Origin: Rhodothermales bacterium
GTDB taxonomy: Bacteria; Bacteroidota; Rhodothermia; Rhodothermales; UBA10348
Assembly: GCA_013003255.1 (NCBI GenBank)
Contig: JABDJZ010000039.1
Location: 1-5,383 of the forward strand
Length of the DNA: 5,383 nt
Direction: 5' to 3'
A program made the position numbers and the translations under genes. Positions 1 to 5,323 of the stretch are shown in pieces; positions within the stretch are counted from its first letter, which is position 1; each line of letters starts with the position of its first letter. The notes below the pieces were generated by a model. That model searched no databases. It was not told where the DNA came from and saw only the letters and a list, made by a program, of their open reading frames with translations.

Positions 1-75
1 GATCGAAACGGACAGGTGATTGGATTCTATGCATCCAATGGACGATCACGCGATGTGCGATTCGCCCGGCAGTAG
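1..75 (+). CDS. C-terminal end of an upstream protein (partial; possibly serine hydrolase / DUF3471-type tail)
   Basis: The window opens inside a reading frame of 24 codons that ends at TAG 73-75. The peptide includes GQVIGFYASNGRSRDVRF followed by ARQ. The pattern G-x-V-x-G-F ... G-R-x-R-x-x-x-F-x-R is typical of the last beta strands of the small C-terminal lipocalin-like or DUF3471-like domain found on many secreted beta-lactamase-family serine hydrolases. That assignment is from memory of the family and is tentative, since only the tail is present. The other + frame that stays open here gives a peptide with no protein-like character. The gene is cut by the window edge, so its real function cannot be read. 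Confidence 0.5.
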   Translation, partial: DRNGQVIGFYASNGRSRDVRFARQ

Positions 76-77
76 TC

Positions 78-95
78 AGGCTGGTCCAGCAGCCT
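78..95 (+). terminator. Weak hairpin just after the upstream stop codon
   Basis: AGGCTG (78-83) and CAGCCT (90-95) form a 6-bp perfect stem with a 6-base loop, starting three bases after the stop at 73-75. No T-run follows, so it is not a classical intrinsic terminator. Its place suggests a role in 3' end formation or stability of the upstream transcript, but a chance dyad cannot be excluded. Confidence 0.22.
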
Positions 96-335
96 TCGGT
101 GGTGAATAGGGAGAGAGGGGTGTATGACCCCAACTCGAGAAAGCGCTCAAGAGCGCCGTCGAAATGCGTGTCATCAGATTCCTCATTGTTTATATGGGCA
201 GGCCGAAGCCTGTCGGTTAGTCAATGGATGGTCTCCGTGGCTGAGGTCCCAAAGGGGAGTCCATCAGCATGATCACGAGGACCGTCACTTGATCGGCTTG
301 TACGTTGGGCATCTCAATCATGGTTACCTGGCGGT

Positions 336-360
336 AGCGCTTTCGGCCCCAGAAAGCGTT
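336..360. promoter_or_regulatory. Perfect 7-bp inverted repeat, candidate operator or hairpin
   Basis: CGCTTTC (338-344) and GAAAGCG (352-358) are exact inverted copies separated by seven bases. As RNA the stem can extend to nine pairs (336-360) including one G-U pair. It lies in non-coding sequence about 54 bases upstream of the TATACT element at 412. This arrangement fits a dimeric regulator's binding site, or a hairpin in a longer leader. No T-run follows, so a terminator is unlikely. No regulator gene is visible in the window to pair with it. Confidence 0.3.
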
Positions 361-411
361 TCCGGACGCTCCATCGCCCCTTTTGGGGACCTGCCCTTCA
401 CCTTCCCTCCG

Positions 412-417
412 TATACT
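412..417 (+). promoter_or_regulatory. Candidate -10 element for the operon
   Basis: TATACT matches the sigma-70 family -10 consensus TATAAT at five of six positions and sits 22 bases before the ATG at 440, giving a short predicted leader of about 15 bases. The -35 region at the right distance (near 389-394, ACCTGC) is a poor match, so the promoter is either activator-dependent or not real. The nearby dyad at 338-358 would be a possible activator or repressor site. Confidence 0.33.
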
Positions 418-429
418 GGACGCGAATCT

Positions 430-433
430 GGAG
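430..433 (+). promoter_or_regulatory. Ribosome binding site fixing the start at 440
   Basis: GGAG lies six bases before ATG 440. The reading frame is open further upstream (an ATG at 383), but only the 440 start has a Shine-Dalgarno match and gives a protein that begins directly with a signal peptide. Confidence 0.6.
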
Positions 434-439
434 CAACCC

Positions 440-1060
440 ATGCGCAAATCACTCCCCCTCAATCGAGCGGCTGTCCTGCTTTTATTGGCCCTCCCACTCG
501 GCCTGACCCGGTGCGGACCGGGCGATTCCCAAGCCCAGATGGCTCCAGCAGGCGAGCAAATCGCATCCGCGGTCCAAGCTGCCCCCTCGGACATGCGCGA
601 TGGGGCGCGCGTCCTTGGATTCGATGCGGACGGAAAGTGGACGGAATTGCGGGCTGGTACCAACCAGATGGTCTGCCTGGCTGACAATCCCAATCGTGAG
701 GGATGGAGCGTGGCCTGTTATCATGCATCGCTTGATCCCTACATGGCGATGGGGCGGGAGCTCCGAGCGCAGGGACTGGGTGCTGGCGAGATTACCACCC
801 GCCGGTTCGAGGCGGCTGACGCCGGCGAACTCTCCATGCCAGAAGCACCCGCTGCCCTTTATGTGATGTCCGGAGACGGATTCGATCCCGCAGCAGGAGA
901 AGTCGAAAACGGCTTCACGCGGTACGTCCTCTACACGCCCTACGCAACGGCTGAATCCACGGGGCTGGCCACGGCGCCCAGCGGCGCGCTTCAGCCCTGG
1001 CTCATGTTTCCAGGGACGGCTGGGGCACACGTCATGATTACGCCGCCACAGGGGAATTGA
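440..1060 (+). CDS. Secreted protein of unknown function, 206 residues
   Basis: Residues 1-32 form a Sec-type signal peptide: a basic start (MRKSLPLNR), a leucine-rich core (11-22) and a plausible signal peptidase I site after S30-Q-A32. A Cys at 25 follows LTR, which is a poor lipobox, so a lipoprotein is less likely. The mature part has the pattern of a family I know from secreted hypothetical proteins of Gemmatimonadota and Acidobacteriota: an A-x-S-D-M-R-DGA-x-V start (about 48-59), a LRAGTN-x-x-x-C-x-x-DNP segment (70-84), and a C-terminal PWLMFPGTAGAHVMI segment (186-200). Two cysteines, C79 and C93, flank the DNP region and could form a disulfide. No catalytic motif is recognised and no function is proposed. 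It is first in the operon, and its stop is two bases before the next start, so the two are probably translated together. Confidence 0.82.
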   Translation: MRKSLPLNRAAVLLLLALPLGLTRCGPGDSQAQMAPAGEQIASAVQAAPSDMRDGARVLGFDADGKWTELRAGTNQMVCLADNPNREGWSVACYHASLDPYMAMGRELRAQGLGAGEITTRRFEAADAGELSMPEAPAALYVMSGDGFDPAAGEVENGFTRYVLYTPYATAESTGLATAPSGALQPWLMFPGTAGAHVMITPPQGN

Positions 1061-1062
1061 CC

Positions 1063-1452
1063 ATGCTTTCCAGACGCGAATTCGGCGCCAGCTTGGCAGC
1101 TTTGTTGTTGATCCCGGGCGGCCGACGTCGGGGCATTGAGCACCCGGATCCCCGGCCCGGCATCGACGCATCCGGTGTCATGACCGCGGAGCAGCTTAAG
1201 GGCCTTCCAGACAGCGTGATCCAGATCTTCGACCAGATCCGGGAGATTCCTGAAATTGCGGACGGCATCGGATGCAACTGCGGCTGCGCGGCGATGCCCA
1301 CGTATCGATCACTCCTGACCTGCTACCACGAAACCGGCATGGCAAGGGGTTGCGAGATTTGCCAGGGCGAGGCCAGGCTGGTCTATCGTCGTGCCAAGGA
1401 AGGACAATCTCTGGAGCAGATTCGTCGGGCAATCGATGCCCGGTTCGGTTGA
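1063..1452 (+). CDS. Tat-type exported PCYCGC/CYCXC-family cysteine protein, 129 residues
   Basis: The N-terminus SRREFGASLAALLLIP (3-18) is a twin-arginine signal: a paired RR followed by E-F and a hydrophobic core, then basic residues 21-23. There is no clear A-x-A cleavage site, so it may stay as a membrane anchor. The mature domain carries CNCGC at 71-75, then C87, a histidine (H89), and a C-x-x-C pair at C97/C100, followed by an amphipathic G-x-S-x-x-x-IR-x-x-ID-x-x-FG tail (114-129). This order matches proteins annotated with the PCYCGC motif or as CYCXC family (seleno)proteins, whose function is not established; the usual CYCGC is CNCGC here. Six cysteines with a histidine suggest metal or cluster binding, which is inference. 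ATG 1063 is chosen because GGGG at 1051-1054 sits eight bases upstream; a TTG at 1057 is too close to that site. The Tat signal implies export in folded form, in line with a cofactor. Confidence 0.85.
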   Translation: MLSRREFGASLAALLLIPGGRRRGIEHPDPRPGIDASGVMTAEQLKGLPDSVIQIFDQIREIPEIADGIGCNCGCAAMPTYRSLLTCYHETGMARGCEICQGEARLVYRRAKEGQSLEQIRRAIDARFG

Positions 1453-1483
1453 GCATCTGATCCAAGAAACCGCATCACCTCCG

Positions 1484-2380
1484 ATGAAAAGCCACTGCCT
1501 TGCGGCGACCTTGGTCCTCTTCCTGCTGGCACCTGACACCGGGAGCGCCCAGATCGTGGCCTCTGAGAAGGGCTCCGTTACCCAGACAATCGACGGGACC
1601 ACCATCACAGTGAGGTACTCCCGCCCCACGCTACGAGGCAGGACCAACGTTTTCGGTTCAAGCACTGTCCCCGATTCCGTGCTCTGGACGCCGGGCGCCG
1701 ACAACGCGACCACCATTGAGATAGACAAGGACATCCGCCTTGGCGGCGCGGATGTACCGGCCGGCACCTACACCGTCTGGATGGTGGTGGGACCGGAAGA
1801 GTGGGAAGTGATTCTCGACCCCAGAGATGATTTGTTTCATCTCCCTCACCCAGCTCGGTCCGACAGCCAGATTGTCTTCACGGCTGTGCCGGATACCACC
1901 CGGCGCCAGATGGAATCGCTCCAGTTCTCATTCCCGGCGGTGCGCAGCAACGGCGCTGACCTGGAGATGTGGTGGGAGCGGACGTCGGTTTCGATGCCAA
2001 TCGAGGTAACCCCAAGCCGCGTTCTCACGATTTCCGAGGAGGATGCCCGCCCTTACTTCGGGCGATACCAGGTTACCGTGCCCGCCCAGGAGGAAATGCA
2101 GATGGAGGCCTTTGAGTTTGAGATGACCCTCGAGATGGTGGACGGCCACTTGGGAGGCGAGTTTGGTCTCGGTGGCATGTGGGTACCTGAGATGACCTAC
2201 TTCGCGCCAGCCGCCAGCCAGGTGTTCACGCCGGTCTTCACCATGAACGGTGAGGTGGCCGTGGTGGGTGAGGGGATGTTCATGGAATTCACGTTGAACG
2301 AGGCCGGAGAAGCCGCGTCGTTCGAGCTGCGCTGGGGCGAGGAGGACAGCCTCATGGCCTCGGGCGTGCGCATCGAATAG
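1484..2380 (+). CDS. Secreted DUF2911 protein with an extra C-terminal domain, 298 residues
   Basis: The start ATG 1484 gives a clean signal peptide (1-22, hydrophobic core 7-16, cleavage after TGSA). The frame is open upstream to 1391, but those starts lie inside the previous gene and bury the signal peptide. No Shine-Dalgarno match is visible before 1484. Residues about 29-175 are a DUF2911 domain: T-V-RYSRPTLRGR (42-53), a VFG (56-58), W-T-P-GADNATTI (68-78), the AGTYTVWM strand (93-100), EEW-VILD (105-112) and the WWERTSV-x-MPI end (163-173). DUF2911 is a beta-rich domain of unknown function common in Bacteroidota and related groups. Residues about 187-298 are an addition: YFGRYQV (191-197), alternating acidic and hydrophobic strands, ten methionines from 200 on, and a final GVRIE. 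This resembles the small lipocalin-like or DUF3471-type tails of secreted proteins, with low certainty. It probably works in the periplasm or at the cell surface. Confidence 0.85.
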   Translation: MKSHCLAATLVLFLLAPDTGSAQIVASEKGSVTQTIDGTTITVRYSRPTLRGRTNVFGSSTVPDSVLWTPGADNATTIEIDKDIRLGGADVPAGTYTVWMVVGPEEWEVILDPRDDLFHLPHPARSDSQIVFTAVPDTTRRQMESLQFSFPAVRSNGADLEMWWERTSVSMPIEVTPSRVLTISEEDARPYFGRYQVTVPAQEEMQMEAFEFEMTLEMVDGHLGGEFGLGGMWVPEMTYFAPAASQVFTPVFTMNGEVAVVGEGMFMEFTLNEAGEAASFELRWGEEDSLMASGVRIE

Positions 2381-2803
2381 GTGGAGCCGATTCCCTTCCT
2401 CCTTCTTTCCCACGCTGCCGCGACCTGGCTTATGACCGGGGTCATCCTCACCGTGCACGTGGTGCACTATCCGCTGTTCTTGGAGGTTGGTGCCGAGCAA
2501 TTCCCCAGCTACCACCAGGGGCACATGCGCCGCATCATTTGGGTCGTAGGCCCGGTCATGCTGGTGGAGGTTGCGCTAACGGTGGCTTTGGTGGCGCTGA
2601 TGCCAAGCTCGCTCACCATCACCGGGCTGGTACTGCTGGCAGTGATCTGGGCCGTCACGGGCCTCGTTCACGTACCCCAGCACTCCCGGCTGCAAGAGGG
2701 GTACGATCCGGATCTTATCCGCACCACGTCGCGGTCCAACGGCATACGCACGATGCTGTGGGTACTCCGATCCGGCCTGGCTTTCGCCCTGCTCGTTCTT
2801 TAG
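2381..2803 (+). CDS. Four-helix inner-membrane protein with conserved-type histidines, 140 residues
   Basis: The start is GTG 2381, which abuts the stop TAG 2378-2380 of the previous gene; no ribosome binding site is visible, so translation is probably coupled. The next ATG (2432) would delete most of the first helix. Hydrophobic segments lie at about 5-27, 51-73, 77-97 and 122-140. The pattern H11...T15-W16-x-MTG, H26-V-V-HYPLF (26-33), YHQGHMRR (44-51), VE (62-63) near the second helix, HVPQH (97-101) and SNGIRT-x-LW-x-LR (119-130) is one I recognise from short uncharacterised membrane proteins of Gemmatimonadota, Acidobacteriota and similar groups, where the last motif usually reads NWIRT. 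Some are loosely compared to DUF1772, but I do not assign a family. The many membrane-edge histidines (H26, H29, H45, H48, H97, H101) would suit heme or metal binding; that is inference. Confidence 0.78.
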   Translation: MEPIPFLLLSHAAATWLMTGVILTVHVVHYPLFLEVGAEQFPSYHQGHMRRIIWVVGPVMLVEVALTVALVALMPSSLTITGLVLLAVIWAVTGLVHVPQHSRLQEGYDPDLIRTTSRSNGIRTMLWVLRSGLAFALLVL

Positions 2804-2806
2804 CGC

Positions 2807-5224
2807 ATGAATCTCGACGATCTCGGACTCTCCCGCTTCCTTCTCGAACGAACGCGCCAATTGAATCAGGCCGCGGCGGCAGCGGGAGACTTCGTCCTGT
2901 ACTGGATGCACCACGCCGTCAGGGCCGAGGAAAACCCGGCGCTTGACCTGGCCTGCCAAGCCGCCGCATCGCTGGACGTGCCCCTCCTGGTTTACCAGGG
3001 ACTGGGAGGATCGCACCCCCACAACAACGACCGCCACCACACCTTCATCCTCGAAGGTGCGAAGGCGGTAGCTGAAGACCTTGCCCGAAGGGGAATCCGG
3101 CATGTCTTTCACCTCCCGTCGGATGCCCAGTCAGAATCGCCACTGCCGGGTCTGGCCCGTTCCTCAAGAGTTCTGGTCACTGAGGACTTCCCCGTTGCAC
3201 CGTTTCCAGCCTGGAGTCTTGGCCTGGCCCGTGACTCAGGCACGGATTGCCTCCTGGTGGACACCGCGTGCATTGTCCCGATGCGTCTCGCTGGCAAGCG
3301 GTATGAGCGGGCTTTTCAGTTTCGGAAGGACCAAGAGAAGGCTTTCGCCGCCAGGGTGGATGCAGATTATCCATCCACGGCTGATGCGCCCGCTCCCTAC
3401 CAGGGGCCGCTTCCATTCAGCCCCGTGGACTGGACCCATCCGATCCCCACCTTGGTCTCGCGCTGCGAGATCGACCACTCGGTCGGCCCCGTCCACCAGA
3501 CCCCAGGCGGCTCCGTCGAGGGCTATCGACGGTGGGAAGCCTTCCGGACAGATGGCCTCTCCACGTACCATCGTCAAAGGAATAACGCAGCGTTGGATGG
3601 CGTCAGTCGGCTTTCACCGTACCTGCACCACGGCTTTGTATCTCCCTTCAGAATTGGCCGTGAGGCCTCCCGGACCGGAGGTGGGGGCGCTGACAAATTC
3701 CTGGATGAACTCCTCATCTGGCGGGAGCTGGCGTTCAACTACTGCTTCCATACGCCCAATGTCCACAGCCTGGAAGCCATCCCCGATTGGGCGAGGCGGA
3801 CGCTCGAAGAGCACGCAGATGACCCGCGGGTGCTGCCGGGGAAGGAAGCGCTTCATCGTGGCAGGGCCGGAGACCCTCTCTGGGATGCCGCACAGCGTTC
3901 CCTTCTCCAGGCCGGCGAGCTGCACAATAACGTCCGGATGACCTGGGGAAAGCGAATCCTCGACTGGACCGAGGGGCCGGCGGACGCTCTGGATACGCTC
4001 TACGATCTCAACAACCGCTTCGCGTTGGATGGGTCTGACCCAAACTCGACAGGCGGCTTGCTCTGGTGTCTTGGACTCTTTGACCGACCGTTTCCGCCGG
4101 AGAAGCCTGTATTGGGTCTAGTTCGTCCGCGATCAAGTGAGGCGCACGCGCAAAGGCTGGATTTGCAAGCCTTTTCCTCTCGCGTCTCCTCGCAGGTGGT
4201 TCGACCTCGAGTAGCCGTGATTGGCGCCGGGCTGGCCGGCCTCTCGGCGGGCCGCACTCTCCAGGACAACGGGTGCGAAGTAGTGCTCTTTGACAAGGGT
4301 CGTCGGCCCGGTGGTCGATTGGCCTCCAGACGGCAGGAGTCCTGGAGTTTTGACCATGGTGCTCAGTATTTCACGGCGAAAGACCCGCGTTTCAACCGGC
4401 AAGTCCAGCAATGGCTGGAGGTTGGCGTGGTCAATCGCTGGGACGGCGCCATTGGTGTCTTTGATGGTCAGCGAATCACGAGCGCCGGGGCCGGACATGA
4501 GCGCTTCGTTGGAACCCCCGAGAACAACAGTCTGGCCGCGCACGTGGCGATGGATCTGGATGTTCGCGCCTCCCATAAGGTCACCGGGTTGTCACGCGTG
4601 AACGGCCGATGGGAGGTGACTCTTGATGATGGGATGGCTACCCACAACCCCGGCGGCGCCTTCGACGCCGTGATCGTTGCCCTTCCCGCGGAGCAGACTG
4701 CCACACTGGTCGGCGACCAGATCGCTATTCCCTCCGTGACCATGGACCCGTGTTGGACCCTAATGCTGGGACTCCATGACGCGCTGCCAATCAAGTTCGA
4801 CGGCGTGTTCGTGAACAGCGGACCGATCTCCTGGATGGCTCGGGGAAACAGCAAGCCGGGTAGGGAACATGGAGAGAGCTGGGTGATCCAGGCTGGACCC
4901 GAATGGTCTGCCCGGAATCTCGAACGCCCGCCGGATGACATCGTGGCAGAGCTCATTGAGGCGGCCAGCATCGTGTCCGAGGCCCCGCCTCGTCCAGCGT
5001 GGCAACGCGTCCATCGTTGGAGGTACGCACAAGGTGCGACTTCCGCGCCGGAGCAGGCCGTCTGGGACTCCTCGATAGGCCTCGCGCTGGCCGGTGATTG
5101 GCTCGGCGGCGGCCGCATCGAGGGTGCGTGGCTCAGCGGCATCGCCGCGGCAGGGTTCATCCTCAGAGATCCCTCGCTCCAGCAGGTTCCTGCTGGCTCC
5201 GGACAGGCCGACCTCTTCGGCTAG
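2807..5224 (+). CDS. phr: Fusion: class II CPD photolyase + renalase-like FAD/NAD(P) oxidoreductase, 805 residues
   Basis: Residues 1 to about 462 are a full class II cyclobutane pyrimidine dimer photolyase, which uses light and reduced FAD to split pyrimidine dimers in DNA. Visible: GDFVLYWMHHAVRAEENPAL (27-46), NNDRHHTFILEG (73-84), YHRQRNNAALDGVSRLSPYL (254-273), the KFLDELLIWRELAFNYC core (297-313), LW-DAAQ (358-363), HNNVRMTWGKRILDW (373-387), LNNRFALDGSDPN (401-413). W380, W359 and W387 have the exact spacing of the class II electron-transfer triad, and N402 falls where the flavin N5-contacting Asn of the Methanosarcina mazei enzyme lies. Residues about 467-787 are a renalase-like flavoprotein of the amine-oxidase fold: VIGAGLAGLSAG (471-482), D496, PGGRLASRR (501-509), FDHGAQYFT (515-523), HRWRYAQ (736-742), LAGDWLGGGRIEGAWLSG (761-778). 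Ending in QADLFG, it has a possible beta-clamp motif. The start is three bases after the previous stop, without a ribosome binding site. The frame is continuous across the 5-10 residue linker, so this is a fusion, not two neighbouring genes. Confidence 0.93.
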   Translation: MNLDDLGLSRFLLERTRQLNQAAAAAGDFVLYWMHHAVRAEENPALDLACQAAASLDVPLLVYQGLGGSHPHNNDRHHTFILEGAKAVAEDLARRGIRHVFHLPSDAQSESPLPGLARSSRVLVTEDFPVAPFPAWSLGLARDSGTDCLLVDTACIVPMRLAGKRYERAFQFRKDQEKAFAARVDADYPSTADAPAPYQGPLPFSPVDWTHPIPTLVSRCEIDHSVGPVHQTPGGSVEGYRRWEAFRTDGLSTYHRQRNNAALDGVSRLSPYLHHGFVSPFRIGREASRTGGGGADKFLDELLIWRELAFNYCFHTPNVHSLEAIPDWARRTLEEHADDPRVLPGKEALHRGRAGDPLWDAAQRSLLQAGELHNNVRMTWGKRILDWTEGPADALDTLYDLNNRFALDGSDPNSTGGLLWCLGLFDRPFPPEKPVLGLVRPRSSEAHAQRLDLQAFSSRVSSQVVRPRVAVIGAGLAGLSAGRTLQDNGCEVVLFDKGRRPGGRLASRRQESWSFDHGAQYFTAKDPRFNRQVQQWLEVGVVNRWDGAIGVFDGQRITSAGAGHERFVGTPENNSLAAHVAMDLDVRASHKVTGLSRVNGRWEVTLDDGMATHNPGGAFDAVIVALPAEQTATLVGDQIAIPSVTMDPCWTLMLGLHDALPIKFDGVFVNSGPISWMARGNSKPGREHGESWVIQAGPEWSARNLERPPDDIVAELIEAASIVSEAPPRPAWQRVHRWRYAQGATSAPEQAVWDSSIGLALAGDWLGGGRIEGAWLSGIAAAGFILRDPSLQQVPAGSGQADLFG
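5204..5218 (+). other. Encoded C-terminal QADLF, candidate beta sliding clamp-binding motif
   Basis: Codons 800-804 of the fusion protein encode Q-A-D-L-F, followed only by Gly and the stop. This fits the bacterial clamp-binding pentapeptide Q-L-[SD]-L-F in four of five positions, and Escherichia coli Pol III alpha uses the close relative QADMF. It sits at the end of a probably flexible tail (about 788-805, with P, G, S and Q residues), which is how such motifs are usually displayed. Motif matches this short can occur by chance, so binding is a prediction. Confidence 0.45.
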
Positions 5225-5246
5225 GGCCATCGGTCATTCCGACCTA

Positions 5247-5281
5247 CCTTGGATTGGACGCGTCGTGCCAAGGGGTCCGAT
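5247..5281. other. Overlapping weak inverted repeats after the operon
   Basis: CCTTGG (5247-5252) pairs with CCAAGG (5268-5273), and ATTGGAC (5253-5259) pairs with GTCCGAT (5275-5281, one G-U). The two stems interleave, so they exclude each other or form a pseudoknot. There is no T-run, so a classical terminator is not supported. It lies in the 99-base spacer between the photolyase fusion and the next start and may be a factor-dependent end, part of a promoter region, or chance. Confidence 0.2.
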
Positions 5282-5323
5282 GTGCGCCTGTCCACCCGTC
5301 CCCAACATCCTCCTTGTCAACTG

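Larger units (their letters stand above)
76..439. other. Intergenic region upstream of the operon, no gene seen
   Basis: These 364 bases hold no convincing gene. An ATG at 124 has a purine-rich sequence before it and opens a long frame, but the peptide is arginine-, proline- and histidine-rich without recognisable structure, and it runs through the start of the well-supported gene at 440 in another frame. I see no tRNA, rRNA, CRISPR or insertion sequence. Visible elements are the hairpin at 78-95, a short dyad GCGCTC-AA-GAGCGC at 143-156, the 7-bp dyad at 338-358, a CCCC-TTTT-GGGG dyad at 377-388, and a -10-like hexamer at 412. The length is generous for such a compact stretch of genome and fits a regulated promoter region. 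Confidence 0.6.

Noticed and set aside
143..156. GCGCTC-AA-GAGCGC dyad as a terminator
   Set aside because: A near-perfect short palindrome without a T-run and with no gene ending just before it; such dyads are expected by chance in GC-rich DNA.
377..388. CCCC-TTTT-GGGG dyad as a terminator or operator
   Set aside because: The stem is only four pairs, there is no T-run after it, and it lies inside the probable promoter region.
124..684. Long + strand frame with a purine-rich stretch before its ATG
   Set aside because: The peptide has no recognisable or protein-like pattern and overlaps, in another frame, the well-supported signal-peptide gene at 440.
217..693. Minus-strand frame of 158 codons, including a short hydrophobic tail in the intergenic region
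   Set aside because: It is arginine- and proline-rich, antisense to the first operon gene, and has no recognisable domain.
482..1171. Minus-strand frame of 229 codons antisense to the first two genes
   Set aside because: Composition is that of a shadow frame in GC-rich DNA; both + strand genes have signal peptides and family motifs.
3081..3941. Long + strand frame inside the photolyase region
   Set aside because: It is an out-of-frame copy of the photolyase coding sequence, rich in R, P, S and W with no motif.
4100..4210. Possible frameshift or assembly join between photolyase and oxidoreductase
   Set aside because: The frame is continuous, the photolyase C-terminal segment (VRPRSSEAHAQRLDL) is present in full, and the oxidoreductase motif starts in the same frame directly after a short linker.
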